A stretch of 55,736 nt of DNA from CAYWNA01 sp964459305 (GTDB taxonomy: Bacteria; Planctomycetota; Planctomycetia; Pirellulales; Pirellulaceae): positions 1 through 55,736 of the forward strand of contig CAYWNA010000066.1 of the NCBI GenBank assembly GCA_964459305.1. Reading direction: 5' to 3'. The translations under genes were made by a program, and so were the position numbers. The notes beneath the pieces were generated by a model that ran no database searches, was not told the DNA's origin, and saw only the letters and a list, made by a program, of their open reading frames with translations. Positions 36,378 to 45,747 of this stretch are shown here, piece after piece. The number at the start of each line of letters is the position of its first letter. The first letter of the stretch is position 1.

Positions 36378-39300
36378 TCAACAAGGTTCTCGATTTTTCC
36401 ATCCGCGAGCGGTTGGTCATCCTGGTAGGGATCATCGTGGCGATTGCTTTCGGCTGGCACGCGACACAGTCGGTGCCGCTGGACGCCATTCCGAACGTGG
36501 GCGAGAACCAGGTGATCGTACTGACCGAGTGGATGGGCCGGTCGCCAAAGGACATGGAAGACCAAATCACCTATCCACTCTCGATCGCCTTGCAGTCCGT
36601 GCCCGGTGCGAAAAGCGTGCGCGGCAAGAGTATGTTCGGTTTCAGCTTTGTGCAGGTGACGTTTGCCGACAGCGTGGATTTCTATTGGGCGCGTTCCCGC
36701 GTCGCCGAGCAACTGACGACCGTCTCGAACATCCTGCCCGAAGGCGTCACGCCGGTGCTCGCGCCCGACGCGACGGCGCTCGGACAGATTTATTACTACG
36801 TGCTCGAACCGCCGGTGGGCATGGACCTGGCCGAGCTGAGATCGAAGCAGGATTTCTTCGTCAAGTACGCCTTGCAGTCGGTGGATGGCGTGGCCGAAGT
36901 GGCGTCGATTGGCGGCTACGTGTGTCAGTACCAGATCGAAGTCGATCCGGACAAACTGCGATACCACAACATTCCACTCAGCACAGTCATCGGCGCGGTC
37001 AAGGCGTCGAACATCGACGTAGGTGCCAAGACGGTCGAAGTCGGCGGCATGGAGTTTCTCGTCCGTGGCAAAGGACTCATCGGATCGGGCAAGACCGAAC
37101 CGGAAACGCTGGAGCAAATTGAAAACACGGTCGTGCTCTCGCGCGACGGCGTGCCGGTCCGTGTTCGTGATTTGGCCCAAGTTCAAACCGGTCCCGCGTT
37201 TCGCCGCGGTGCGCTCGACTTCAACGGCCGGGAGGCGGTGGGCGGTGTGGTTGTGATGCGTTACCGCGAGAACCCACGTCAAGTCATCGAGCGAGTGGAA
37301 ACGAAGATCACGGCTCTGGAGTCCGAGCTGGACGGAATCAAGATCCACGGCATCTACGACCGCACTCTCTTGATCGAAGAGACCGTCACCACGCTGTCCG
37401 ACGCCTTGGGGCATGAAATCATCATCACCATCGCTGTGATCGTCTTGTTCCTGCTGCACGTGCGAGCCAGCATCGTCATCGCCATTACGTTGCCCATGGC
37501 CGTGTTGATGTCGTTCATCGCCATGAAAGTGTTCGGCGTGGATGCCAATATCATGTCGCTGGCGGGCATCGTCATCGCCATTGGCACGATGGTGGACATG
37601 GGAATCATCATTCTGGAAAACATCTACGACGGTCTGGCCAATTGGGAAGCGGATCGTGGGGCAGGTAACGTTCGGCGCGGGTCTCCCGACCCCGCCGATA
37701 CGGCCGACCGAAGGTCTCCAGTCTCCCGCGAACCGAACTCTGCTGTGGGAGACCTGCGGTCCGAAGATAGTGCGGGGTCGGGAGACCCGTGCACAACTGC
37801 GGAAACCTGCCCCACGAGACTGGAAGTCATTCGCAATTCGGCGGGCGAAGTCGTGCCTGCCGTGATTACGGCGGTCAGTACTACGGTCGTCAGCTTTTTG
37901 CCGGTGTTTCTCCTGACCGGCCGCGACCATCGACTGTTCGCACCTTTGGCGTGGACGAAGACCTTTGCCCTGGCCGCCAGTTTGATCGTGGCGGTGACGG
38001 TCGTGCCCATGCTGTGTCGCATCTTTCTGAAGAGTTCGCGCGTGCCGCGGTGGGCGAGCCTCCTGGCGGCGCTGGCGTTTGCCGGTTTGAGCGCGGGCCT
38101 ATGTTTCGTCTGGCGTGAGCGCATCGAGGGTTGGACTTCGCTGAGCCTCCCCTGGGCGACCGCCGCTGCCGCGGGAATCGGTTTTCTGGCTGGCTGGTGG
38201 ATGAGTCGCGAGAAGATTCGGCCCATGGAGGAAAACCCTGCCAGCTGGTTTGTTCGGTGGATCTATGCCGGCAGGCTGCGGCTTGCGCTGCGGCGCAAGA
38301 TGCTGATGCTGTCGTTTCCGGCCGTGATCATCGTGTTAGGGCTGGGAGCCTGGATCGGTTTACCGACCGTACTGCGACCGGTCGAGAGTCTGGCCGCCAT
38401 GCTGGGGGCGGACCTAAACGAGGTGCCCGGGTATGTGACAGCCAAGCATACGTTCACCGGCCTGAAGACAGACGACTGGATCGCGTTGGACGAAGGGAGC
38501 TGGTTTTACATGCCCAGCTTGTATCCGGCGGCCAGTTTTTCCCAGGCCATGCAGGTGCTGCAAACGCAAGACGTGATGATTAAACAGATTCCGGAAGTCA
38601 AAGACGTGCTCGGCAAAATCGGCCGCGTCGAATCGGCCCTCGATCCCGCACCAGCGGCGATGGTGGAAACCTATGTGATGCTCAAACCACGCGACCAGTG
38701 GCGCCCCGGCATGACCGAACGAAAGATCTGGGACCAGATCAACGCCGTGGCCACGGTGTTGGGCATCACACCGGCATCGCCGCTGCAGCCCATCGAAGGC
38801 CGAGTGGTCATGCTGCAAAGCGGCATCAAGGCGTCCATGGCGGTGAGAATCTACGGAGACAGCCTCGACGGACTTGGCAAGGCTTCACTGGCCGTTGCCG
38901 AACATTTGAAAAAGCACCACTATGTCAACTCGGGCACGGTCAACCCTGACATTGTGATGGGCAAGCCGTATTACGAGTTCGATGTAGATCGCGAAGAGGC
39001 CGCCCGCTATGGGATGACCACCATGATGGTCAACCAGATCGTCGCTGCGGGTCTCGGCGGAGTCGACGTGACCACGACAGTGGAAGGCCGCGAGCGCTAT
39101 CCGATTCAGATTCGCTATCAGCGCGACGTGCGGGAAAGGATCGACGAACTGCGCAAGGTTCCGGTTGTGACGCACACCGGCCCAGTCGTACCGATGGAAC
39201 AGTTGGCCCAGGTGACCACGACCTGGGGCCCGGGTGCGGTCAACAGCGAGGACGCCCGCCTGGTGGCTCACGTGGCTTTTTCGCCATCGGGCGGCGCGGG

Positions 39301-40018
39301 CGACTTGGAGACGGTCGAAGCGGTAATGAACTCGTTGCGATCGGCACGTGAAAACGGCGAACTCACGTTTCCCGACGGCAACTTCGAACTGCAGGCTGTC
39401 GGGTCGTTTCAGAATCAGATCGAAGCGAATCGCCGCTTGATGTGGATCGTGCCGACCGTGATGTTGGTCAACTTGTTGCTGATCTACCTCACGTTCCGCA
39501 ATCTCCCCATCTCGTTCGTCGTCTTTTCGGCCATCCCAGTGTCGTTCTCCGGAGGCATGATGGCCGTGGCGATCATGGGAGTCGACATGAACACGGCGAT
39601 TTGGGTCGGCTTCATCGCACTGTTCGGCATTGCCGTCGACGACGGCGTTGTCATGGCCACCTACATCCAGCAAGTGCTGAAACGCAGCACGATAAATAAC
39701 GTCGAGGATCTTCGCAATGCGATTTACGAAGCAGGTTTAAGACGCATTCGTCCTTGCACGATGACGACCGTCACGACGTTGGCAGCGCTCATGCCGATCC
39801 TGGTATCGACGGGACGGGGCGCCGACGTGGCCCGTGCCATGGCCCTGCCAGTTTTCGGCGGCATGCTGATCGAGCCGCTCACGTCCTTCATCGTACCGAC
39901 GCTGTATTGCGGCTATTTGGAGTTCAAAATGCGGCTCGGTTTGCAGGATAGGCACTGGGCAGGAGCGGCGGGTGAATCTCGCGAGAGTGTGGTGCAGGCG
40001 GTGCGAGATCAGTGTTGA
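36374..40018 (+). CDS. cusA: CusA-type heavy-metal RND efflux pump with 54-residue in-frame insertion
   Basis: 1214 residues; CusA homologues are about 1050. The N terminus (FSIRERLVILVGIIVAIAFG, LDAIPNVGENQVIV) and the block MVDMGIIILENIYDGL with its proton-relay acids are typical. Methionines in AMVETYVMLKP, VVMLQSGIKAS and ARYGMTTMM lie where CusA binds Cu(I)/Ag(I), which favours a copper/silver pump over a CzcA-type Zn/Co pump. Residues 428-481 are encoded by a palindromic repeat element and sit in the cytoplasmic loop after transmembrane helix 4. A further extra segment with two helices lies around residues 555-610. The stop codon falls inside a 21-bp tandem repeat. The gene is translationally coupled to cusB. 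Confidence 0.92.
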   Translation: MINKVLDFSIRERLVILVGIIVAIAFGWHATQSVPLDAIPNVGENQVIVLTEWMGRSPKDMEDQITYPLSIALQSVPGAKSVRGKSMFGFSFVQVTFADSVDFYWARSRVAEQLTTVSNILPEGVTPVLAPDATALGQIYYYVLEPPVGMDLAELRSKQDFFVKYALQSVDGVAEVASIGGYVCQYQIEVDPDKLRYHNIPLSTVIGAVKASNIDVGAKTVEVGGMEFLVRGKGLIGSGKTEPETLEQIENTVVLSRDGVPVRVRDLAQVQTGPAFRRGALDFNGREAVGGVVVMRYRENPRQVIERVETKITALESELDGIKIHGIYDRTLLIEETVTTLSDALGHEIIITIAVIVLFLLHVRASIVIAITLPMAVLMSFIAMKVFGVDANIMSLAGIVIAIGTMVDMGIIILENIYDGLANWEADRGAGNVRRGSPDPADTADRRSPVSREPNSAVGDLRSEDSAGSGDPCTTAETCPTRLEVIRNSAGEVVPAVITAVSTTVVSFLPVFLLTGRDHRLFAPLAWTKTFALAASLIVAVTVVPMLCRIFLKSSRVPRWASLLAALAFAGLSAGLCFVWRERIEGWTSLSLPWATAAAAGIGFLAGWWMSREKIRPMEENPASWFVRWIYAGRLRLALRRKMLMLSFPAVIIVLGLGAWIGLPTVLRPVESLAAMLGADLNEVPGYVTAKHTFTGLKTDDWIALDEGSWFYMPSLYPAASFSQAMQVLQTQDVMIKQIPEVKDVLGKIGRVESALDPAPAAMVETYVMLKPRDQWRPGMTERKIWDQINAVATVLGITPASPLQPIEGRVVMLQSGIKASMAVRIYGDSLDGLGKASLAVAEHLKKHHYVNSGTVNPDIVMGKPYYEFDVDREEAARYGMTTMMVNQIVAAGLGGVDVTTTVEGRERYPIQIRYQRDVRERIDELRKVPVVTHTGPVVPMEQLAQVTTTWGPGAVNSEDARLVAHVAFSPSGGAGDLETVEAVMNSLRSARENGELTFPDGNFELQAVGSFQNQIEANRRLMWIVPTVMLVNLLLIYLTFRNLPISFVVFSAIPVSFSGGMMAVAIMGVDMNTAIWVGFIALFGIAVDDGVVMATYIQQVLKRSTINNVEDLRNAIYEAGLRRIRPCTMTTVTTLAALMPILVSTGRGADVARAMALPVFGGMLIEPLTSFIVPTLYCGYLEFKMRLGLQDRHWAGAAGESRESVVQAVRDQC
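37655..37816. repeat. 162-bp palindromic element inserted in frame in cusA
   Basis: Perfect 12-bp ends CGTGGGGCAGGT (37655-37666) and ACCTGCCCCACG (37805-37816) enclose perfect 18-bp inner arms at 37678-37695 (CGGGTCTCCCGACCCCGC) and 37772-37789. The length is exactly 54 codons and the first base is codon position 1, so the frame of cusA is kept. The encoded residues are Arg, Asp, Ser and Pro rich, as expected for non-native sequence in a loop. Confidence 0.85.
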
Positions 40019-40072
40019 GTGTTCAGGTTTCAGTGTTGAGTGTTCAGGTTTCAGTGTTCAATGTTCAGGTAT
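40010..40072 (+). repeat. 21-bp tandem repeat spanning the cusA stop codon
   Basis: The unit CAGTGTTGAGTGTTCAGGTTT is present perfectly at 40010-40030 and 40031-40051, and with three changes at 40052-40072. The cusA TGA (40016-40018) is inside the first unit. The ribosome site of the next gene (AAGGAG, 40084-40089) comes just after the array. A related word in opposite orientation lies at 45859-45878. Confidence 0.8.
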
Positions 40073-40097
40073 TTCCGTTTCACAAGGAGAAAGAAAG

Positions 40098-40553
40098 ATG
40101 AAGTACGCTGCATTCGTTTCGCTGGTTGTTCTGGCAAGCCTGCAGTCCCTGAGTATTGGGCAAGAGTTGTCCAAGAGCGATCAAGTCCGCATTGCGGTCC
40201 AGAAGATCTGTCCGGTTTCCGGCCAGCAGCTTGGGGCGCACGGTCAGCCCATCACGGCGAAGATCGGCGAGGAGGTTGTGCACCTCTGCTGCAAAGCATG
40301 CCTGAGTGGCAAGGTCAGTCCGCAGCATTGGGGGACGATACACGCCAACTTTGCCAAAGCGCAAGGGAAGTGCCCGGTGATGAACAAGCCGCTGCCGAAG
40401 AATCCGAAATGGACCATCGTGGACGGTCGAATCGTCTATGTCTGCTGCCCACCGTGCACGAAGAAGATTGGGGCTAACCCCAAGAAGTACATAACCATGG
40501 TCGACCAACTCTACTCGATGCATCTGAAAGCACAGCAGAGCCAGGGCCAGTAA
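40098..40553 (+). CDS. Exported protein with two TRASH-like metal-binding modules
   Basis: 151 residues from ATG 40098, chosen because AAGGAG lies eight bases upstream and the start opens a signal peptide (MKYAAFVSLVVLASLQSLSIG); the longer frame from 39972 is repeat and cusA sequence. Two modules follow: ICPVSG with LCCKAC at about residues 36-70, and KCPVMN with VCCPPC at about 95-130. Each has the C-P-V...C-C-x-x-C pattern seen also at the end of CusB. TRASH/YHS-type modules bind soft metals. Its place between cusA and cusC suggests a periplasmic copper or silver carrier, perhaps doing the work of CusF. That role is inference. Confidence 0.78.
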   Translation: MKYAAFVSLVVLASLQSLSIGQELSKSDQVRIAVQKICPVSGQQLGAHGQPITAKIGEEVVHLCCKACLSGKVSPQHWGTIHANFAKAQGKCPVMNKPLPKNPKWTIVDGRIVYVCCPPCTKKIGANPKKYITMVDQLYSMHLKAQQSQGQ

Positions 40554-40767
40554 ACCGTCCGCAAGCCGCCGTGCTTCAGGCCGGCGGTCCGTGACCATCC
40601 GCCTCGAACGAGCAACTTCCGTGGATGCCGGTCAGCGAGTTTGCGTCGGGTTTGATGGCGGGATAGAGGCGGCACAAGCGTAATAAGGGGAATCGTCGAT
40701 AATATCAGATACGACGAATCACCGTCACCTTTGACGCAGAACGCGTATTGGGAACCCGGAGGTTCCA

Positions 40768-42243
40768 ATGATGGACGGACGAGTTAGCCGAGTCCTCCTG
40801 CTTGTCGCCGCATTGTGCACCGGATGCGCGGCATTGCCAGCGAAAGACAGCCCCTCGGCCGCGAAAACGGACTCACACGAGTTGAAACGCCTGCCATCGG
40901 TGTCCGCCGACCAGGGAGCCGTTCGCGCTGAGGAGAGGACCGCAAGGCTGGTGGCCTATCAGGAGGAGTCGCGCGGAGCTGACGCCCTGTTCGAAGGGCC
41001 TGCGTCGGTCCAGCAATTGGTCGCCTATGCGGTGGCCAACAATCCTGAAATCGCGGCCGCTCGCTCGAAGGCTGAAGGCTTGCTTTGGCGTGTGCCGCAG
41101 GCTCGATCGCTGGACGATCCTATGCTCACCACGACGGTATTCCTGGAATCCATCCAGACAGCCGCCGGGCCACAGGACGCGATGCTCAGCCTTTCACAGA
41201 AACTGCCTTGGTTCGGCAAGCTGACCGCGCGTGGCGAGATCGCCTACCGCGATGCCCAGGTTGCGTTCGCCGAACTGGCCAACGTCGAATTGGGCGTGGT
41301 CGAACAAGTGAAACTGGCTTACTACGAGTTGTATTTCGTCGACCAGGCGATCTTCGTTTATCGGGGCTTGGAACCGAAAATCAAAGATGTGATTTCAAGC
41401 ACCAACTCCCGGTACGAGACGAATGATCCGAAAGTCGGTTTGGAAAGCGTGCTGCAGGCCGAGGTGACGTTGCACAAGCTGCAGATCACGCTGGCCGAAT
41501 TGGAGCAGGCCAGATTGAAGGCGGTCGCCCGTTTGGCCAAAGCGTTGCACGTACCGCAGGGCCAGGCGTTGGAAATTCAGACGCAATTGTACCGTACGAC
41601 TCTGCCCCAACAGGTCGACACGCTTGTTGCGATGGTCGAGTATTGCCATCCGCAGTTGGAGGCTCGCCGCCAGGCATACGCCCGCGACGACTGGTCGATT
41701 GCGCTGGCACAGAAGAACTACTGGCCCGACGTGAACTTCGGCTTCAATTGGAACGCGATCGGTTCCAGCGGACTCAGCCCGGTTGCGAACGGTGACGACG
41801 CGTATTCGTTGATGGTCGGTGTCAACCTACCCGTTTACAGGGGCAAGCGGGAGGCCGCGGTGCAGGAGGCTCAGTATAGGACTTGGCAGAGTGCCCATCA
41901 GTACGAAGCAACCCGGGATACACTTCGCGCCCAGGTAGAGCAATTGCACGCGCAGGCCATCGGGCATGACCGTGTGTTGCGAATACTGAGCGAAGATATC
42001 ATTCGCAAAGCCGAACAGACTTTCGACCTTTCGATCGAGGCCTATCGTGTGGACCGCATCGAATTCCAGCAACTGATCGACAACTACGAGAACCTGCTCC
42101 GTTTCCGCGTCGCCCACTACCTTCGCACCGTACGTCGTGAACAAGCGATCGCCCAACTGGAACGCGCCGTTGGCTGCGCCGTCGCCGACTGGAATGTGGA
42201 ATCTACTGACAACCCACTTCAACCGCCAGCAATTCCGCAGTGA
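40768..42243 (+). CDS. cusC: TolC-family outer-membrane efflux lipoprotein (CusC-like)
   Basis: 491 residues. GGAGG at 40758-40762 supports the start. The N terminus is a lipoprotein signal with lipobox LCTGC. The body has the two repeated TolC halves, with long alpha-helices (VQQLVAYAVANNPEIAAARS and later TRDTLRAQVEQLHAQAIGHD) and a typical beta segment (NYWPDVNFGFNWN, YSLMVGVNLPVYRGKREAA). It should form the outer-membrane channel of the CusBA pump encoded just upstream. CusC itself is also lipid-anchored. Gene order adaptor, pump, small metal protein, channel is consistent with one export system. Confidence 0.88.
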   Translation: MMDGRVSRVLLLVAALCTGCAALPAKDSPSAAKTDSHELKRLPSVSADQGAVRAEERTARLVAYQEESRGADALFEGPASVQQLVAYAVANNPEIAAARSKAEGLLWRVPQARSLDDPMLTTTVFLESIQTAAGPQDAMLSLSQKLPWFGKLTARGEIAYRDAQVAFAELANVELGVVEQVKLAYYELYFVDQAIFVYRGLEPKIKDVISSTNSRYETNDPKVGLESVLQAEVTLHKLQITLAELEQARLKAVARLAKALHVPQGQALEIQTQLYRTTLPQQVDTLVAMVEYCHPQLEARRQAYARDDWSIALAQKNYWPDVNFGFNWNAIGSSGLSPVANGDDAYSLMVGVNLPVYRGKREAAVQEAQYRTWQSAHQYEATRDTLRAQVEQLHAQAIGHDRVLRILSEDIIRKAEQTFDLSIEAYRVDRIEFQQLIDNYENLLRFRVAHYLRTVRREQAIAQLERAVGCAVADWNVESTDNPLQPPAIPQ

Positions 42244-42309
42244 CAGCCTTTGACGGCACCCGATATTCATGGTCAACTGAAAGCCGTCCTCTGGATCATC
42301 GGGTGTCAC

Positions 42310-45156
42310 ATGATGAAACTTTCGGCAAGACGTTCAGGCGTCATCTTCCTGTCCTTGGCTGCCTTTTCTATTCCCATCTGTGTTGATGCCGCGCAGAACG
42401 ACCGTCTCGAAGAAGCTCGCCGCTTGTATCTCACGGGGCGGTACGAGGAAGCTGCCAAGTTGTTTGGAGAACTTGCGGGGAACGAGCCGGTAGCTGCCGC
42501 AATCGGCCTGGCACGATGCCATTGGTCCACCGGCAAGCACGACGAGGGGCATGAGGTGCTGGAAGCCGCTTCAGACCAGCATCCGGCGGATGCGGATTTG
42601 ACCGGCGAATTGGCGTTCTTGGCTTTTCAGAGGGGGAATCACGAGGCCGCCGGCAAGCTCGCAGGCGAGGCTCTGAAGTCAGACGCGAAACAGCTCACCT
42701 CACGATGGGTGAACGCCGAATTGCACCGCGTCGTCGGACGGATGGAAGAAGCGAATATGGCGTACGGATGGTTCATCGACTACTACAACGATAACGACAC
42801 GTTTACCACGGAAGACTTGCGTTGGATCGGGCTGGCCGCTGCCCGGTACGCGCGCTGGAACCGAAACAACGGCCAATTTCGCCTCCTGGTGAACACGTTG
42901 TACCCGGACGCTCTGGAATTGGACGAGAACTACTGGCCATCGCACCTAGAGGCGGCGACGCTGTTTCTGGAGAAGTACAACGAACGCGACGCGAAAGCGG
43001 AACTGGATGCGGCTTCGACAATCAACGCGAATGCTGCCGAAATCCACGCTGCCCGTGCCGAGTTGGCTTTGCAGAAGTTCGACTTGCACACCGCCAGCAG
43101 CGCCATCGATCGGGCTTTGAAAGTCAATCCCCGTTTCCTGCTCGCCCATCAGTTGCGGGGCGATTGTCGGCTGGCCGCCTTGCGCGTAAGAGACGCGATT
43201 GGCTTACTGGAAAAGGCTCGCGAATTGAACCCGGTCGATGAAGATACGCTGGGACGCCTAGCCGCTGCCTATGGAGCCGCGGATGGGCTCACCGACGTGG
43301 CGGCGGATTCGCGCATGGCAAGTCTGATCGAGGAGGTCACCGGCCGAAACGAGCATTGCGGCCGCTTCTTCATGGCGTTGGCTGACAGCTTGGATCGCAT
43401 GCGGCGATATCCGGCTACGGCCAGATACTACCGCGAAGCCGAGCGTCGCATGCCGCAACTGATGTACGCGCGCGGTCGATTGGGTTTGACGCTGATGCGG
43501 CTGGGCGAGGAAGCCGAGGCGGTGAAGTTGCTGGACGAATCGTTCGAGATCGATCCGTTCAACGTGCGAGTGAAGAACATGTTGGAAGTGCTGGACGTGC
43601 TCGAAGGCTACGCGAGCATCGAAACGGATCATTTCATAATCAAGTACGACCGGGATCGCGACCAAGTGCTGGCCGAATACGCAGCCCGCTATCTGGAAGA
43701 CCAGGTCTATGCGGAAATCACGCAGGAACTCGGATACAAGCCGCCGGATAAGTCGCTATTCGAGATATTCAGTCGCGCCAAGAACACCAGCGGGCACGGC
43801 TGGTTCAGCGCCCGCATGGTCGGGCTACCGTTCATCGGAACCGTCGGAGCGTGCGCTGGCAAAATGGTAGCCATGGCATCGCCCAACGACATGCCAAAGA
43901 AATACGACTGGGCCAGGGTATTGCGACACGAGTTCGTACACGTGGTCAACTTGCAGCAAACCGACTTCCGCATCCCACACTGGTACACGGAGGGTCTTGC
44001 GGTCTTGCACGAGGGTCTACCGCGACCGTCCGTTTGGAACGAAGTGTTGGCCCGCCGAGCCAAGGCGGACACGCTGTTTGACTTGGACACGATTACTCTC
44101 GGTTTCATCCGCCCAAAAGACCAGGCGGATTGGGCTTTGGCGTATTGTCAGGCAGAGTTGTATGTCCAATTTATGCTGGAACGCTTCGGTGACGAAGCAA
44201 CCGCTAACATGCTTGATGCCTACGAGGACAACCTCTCGACGAAGGACGCTTTGAAGCGGTGCTTCGGCGTCGAGCAGGCGCGGTTCGAAAGTGAGTATCG
44301 GGAGTACCTGGCCGAGATCGTCGACTGTCTCAGGGAAGCAGACGCGCGGACCACGCTCAGCTTCGCAGACTTGCACGAGGCCGTCGAAAGGGACCCCAAG
44401 AATGCCGATCTGTGCGCCGAGTTGGCTTATCAATACTTGCGGCGCGGCGTGGCACCGACGGCCAGGAAGTATGCCGTGGCCGCGCGCGAATCGGAGGCAA
44501 AGCACCAACTCGCCACTTACGTTTTGGCACGACTTCATCTGTCCATCGGCGATGTGAGCAAGGCTCGCAATCTGCTCGTACAGACGCTGGACGAGCAGGA
44601 CCCGCAGGAAAACACATTGGGGCTGCTAGCGGCGTTGAGGCTGAAAGGGGAAGAATACGACGAAGCCGAACGCCTGTATCGTCTGGGTGCAGAACGCTAT
44701 CCGGATTCTCCGAAATGGCTCAAATCACTGGCGCGCGTCTACCTGCAATCCGGCAACCAGCAAAAACTGACGGAGTCGTTGAGTCGTCTGGCGGAGAGCG
44801 ATTACGACAACGTGATCGTGCGGAAGAAGTTGCTGGAACTGTCCATCGAGGCAGAGGATTTTGGCGATGCGATTAAGTGGGCGAACCAAGTCCTCCATAT
44901 TGACGTAATGGATGCAGAGGTGCATGCGTTGTTGGCACGCGCGTTGGGCCGGCAGCAGGAGCACCAGCGGGCAATCGACGAGTACGAAACGGCGATCGAT
45001 CTATCGCCAGAACGCACGGATTGGCCATGCTCGCTTGCCGAAACGTGCATCCGGGCCGGTCGCAAGGAGAAGGCCATCGCGGTGCTGGAAGAGGTACTGG
45101 CCCGGAGGCCAGACCACGCGGAAGCGAAAAGATTGCTTGGTGACTTGTCGGAGTAG
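42310..45156 (+). CDS. TPR protein with central zinc metallopeptidase (peptidase MA-like) domain
   Basis: 948 residues from ATG 42310, which opens a signal peptide (RRSGVIFLSLAAFSIPICVDA); the frame extends upstream to 42250 without signal-like sequence. Residues about 30-440 are TPR repeats (ARRLYLTGRYEEAAKLFGEL). The centre has HEFVH at 540-544 and the downstream Glu in WYTEGLAVLHEG, the gluzincin-type ligands of the peptidase MA family. TPR repeats resume to the C terminus (RAIDEYETAIDLSPERTDW). It is probably a periplasmic or envelope protease or scaffold. It follows cusC by 66 bases on the same strand but has no feature tying it to metal export. No strong ribosome site is visible. Confidence 0.82.
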   Translation: MMKLSARRSGVIFLSLAAFSIPICVDAAQNDRLEEARRLYLTGRYEEAAKLFGELAGNEPVAAAIGLARCHWSTGKHDEGHEVLEAASDQHPADADLTGELAFLAFQRGNHEAAGKLAGEALKSDAKQLTSRWVNAELHRVVGRMEEANMAYGWFIDYYNDNDTFTTEDLRWIGLAAARYARWNRNNGQFRLLVNTLYPDALELDENYWPSHLEAATLFLEKYNERDAKAELDAASTINANAAEIHAARAELALQKFDLHTASSAIDRALKVNPRFLLAHQLRGDCRLAALRVRDAIGLLEKARELNPVDEDTLGRLAAAYGAADGLTDVAADSRMASLIEEVTGRNEHCGRFFMALADSLDRMRRYPATARYYREAERRMPQLMYARGRLGLTLMRLGEEAEAVKLLDESFEIDPFNVRVKNMLEVLDVLEGYASIETDHFIIKYDRDRDQVLAEYAARYLEDQVYAEITQELGYKPPDKSLFEIFSRAKNTSGHGWFSARMVGLPFIGTVGACAGKMVAMASPNDMPKKYDWARVLRHEFVHVVNLQQTDFRIPHWYTEGLAVLHEGLPRPSVWNEVLARRAKADTLFDLDTITLGFIRPKDQADWALAYCQAELYVQFMLERFGDEATANMLDAYEDNLSTKDALKRCFGVEQARFESEYREYLAEIVDCLREADARTTLSFADLHEAVERDPKNADLCAELAYQYLRRGVAPTARKYAVAARESEAKHQLATYVLARLHLSIGDVSKARNLLVQTLDEQDPQENTLGLLAALRLKGEEYDEAERLYRLGAERYPDSPKWLKSLARVYLQSGNQQKLTESLSRLAESDYDNVIVRKKLLELSIEAEDFGDAIKWANQVLHIDVMDAEVHALLARALGRQQEHQRAIDEYETAIDLSPERTDWPCSLAETCIRAGRKEKAIAVLEEVLARRPDHAEAKRLLGDLSE

Positions 45157-45282
45157 AGTGCGCGGAACACACTCGGCGTCGGTGGCCCCCTTTTGACAAC
45201 GGCGAATACGCCGTAGGATGGGCACTGTCGACGAGGAAGGACTTTTCACTGCCTGCGGGCAAGATTGTCCCCTTTTTTTCAG

Positions 45283-45346
45283 GTAGCCGAAGTCGCCAGA
45301 CTTTGGTCCGCATTCGAAGAATCCATACTCTGGCGAGTTCGGCTAC
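45283..45346. repeat. 64-bp palindromic repeat, copy 2 (GTAGCCGAAGTCGCCAGA family)
   Basis: Same length as the copy at 33220-33283. The first 24 bases and the last 20 bases are identical between copies, while the loop between them differs. It lies just upstream of the MazG-like gene. Confidence 0.8.
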
Positions 45347-45387
45347 GAGTCAGACTTGCCCGTGGTTGGCATACACACCATTGGGAG

Positions 45388-45747
45388 ATGCGAGACCCAG
45401 TGATCGAGGAACTGAAGGACGACACCGAAGCCGATTCGTCGCGCCAAATCACATTTTCCGATTTCCAGCAGTTGATCCACGACATGTACATCGACCGGGA
45501 TGTCGAACGTGGCGTGGATGGTACGTTCATGTGGCTGATGGAAGAGGTCGGCGAACTGGCCGCCGCGTTGCGGCACGGTACGCATGACGAGAAATTGGGA
45601 GAGTTCGCCGACGTGTTGGCCTGGCTGACCACGATTGCCAATGTCGTCGGCGTTGACCTCAACGAGGCTGTGACACGCAAGTACGGATCCGGTTGTCCGG
45701 GGTGTCGGCAGTTTGTTTGTACGTGTTCCAGGGATGAGAAGCCGTAG
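45388..45747 (+). CDS. MazG-like nucleotide pyrophosphohydrolase
   Basis: 119 residues from ATG 45388; the frame continues upstream through the palindrome, which is not coding. FMWLMEEVGELAAALRHGTHDEKLGEFADVLAWLTTIANVVGVDL carries, in sections, the E-x-x-E and E-x-x-D metal-binding pairs of the all-alpha MazG fold. The C terminus ends in a Cys-rich tail (GCPGCRQFVCTC) that could bind a metal ion and is seen in some small MazG-like proteins. The family hydrolyses non-canonical or excess nucleoside triphosphates in the cytoplasm. A later start at the Met of MYIDRD is possible but would lose the first helix. Confidence 0.8.
   Translation: MRDPVIEELKDDTEADSSRQITFSDFQQLIHDMYIDRDVERGVDGTFMWLMEEVGELAAALRHGTHDEKLGEFADVLAWLTTIANVVGVDLNEAVTRKYGSGCPGCRQFVCTCSRDEKP

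Noticed and set aside
36338..37930. 530-codon open frame on the minus strand
   Set aside because: Antisense to cusA; His- and Asp-rich composition is the mirror of the pump's Met/Val-rich codons.
40566..40587. Hairpin CCGCCG...CGGCGG after the TRASH-like gene
   Set aside because: A six-base stem with no T-run; such stems are frequent in this GC-rich sequence, so it is not listed as a terminator.
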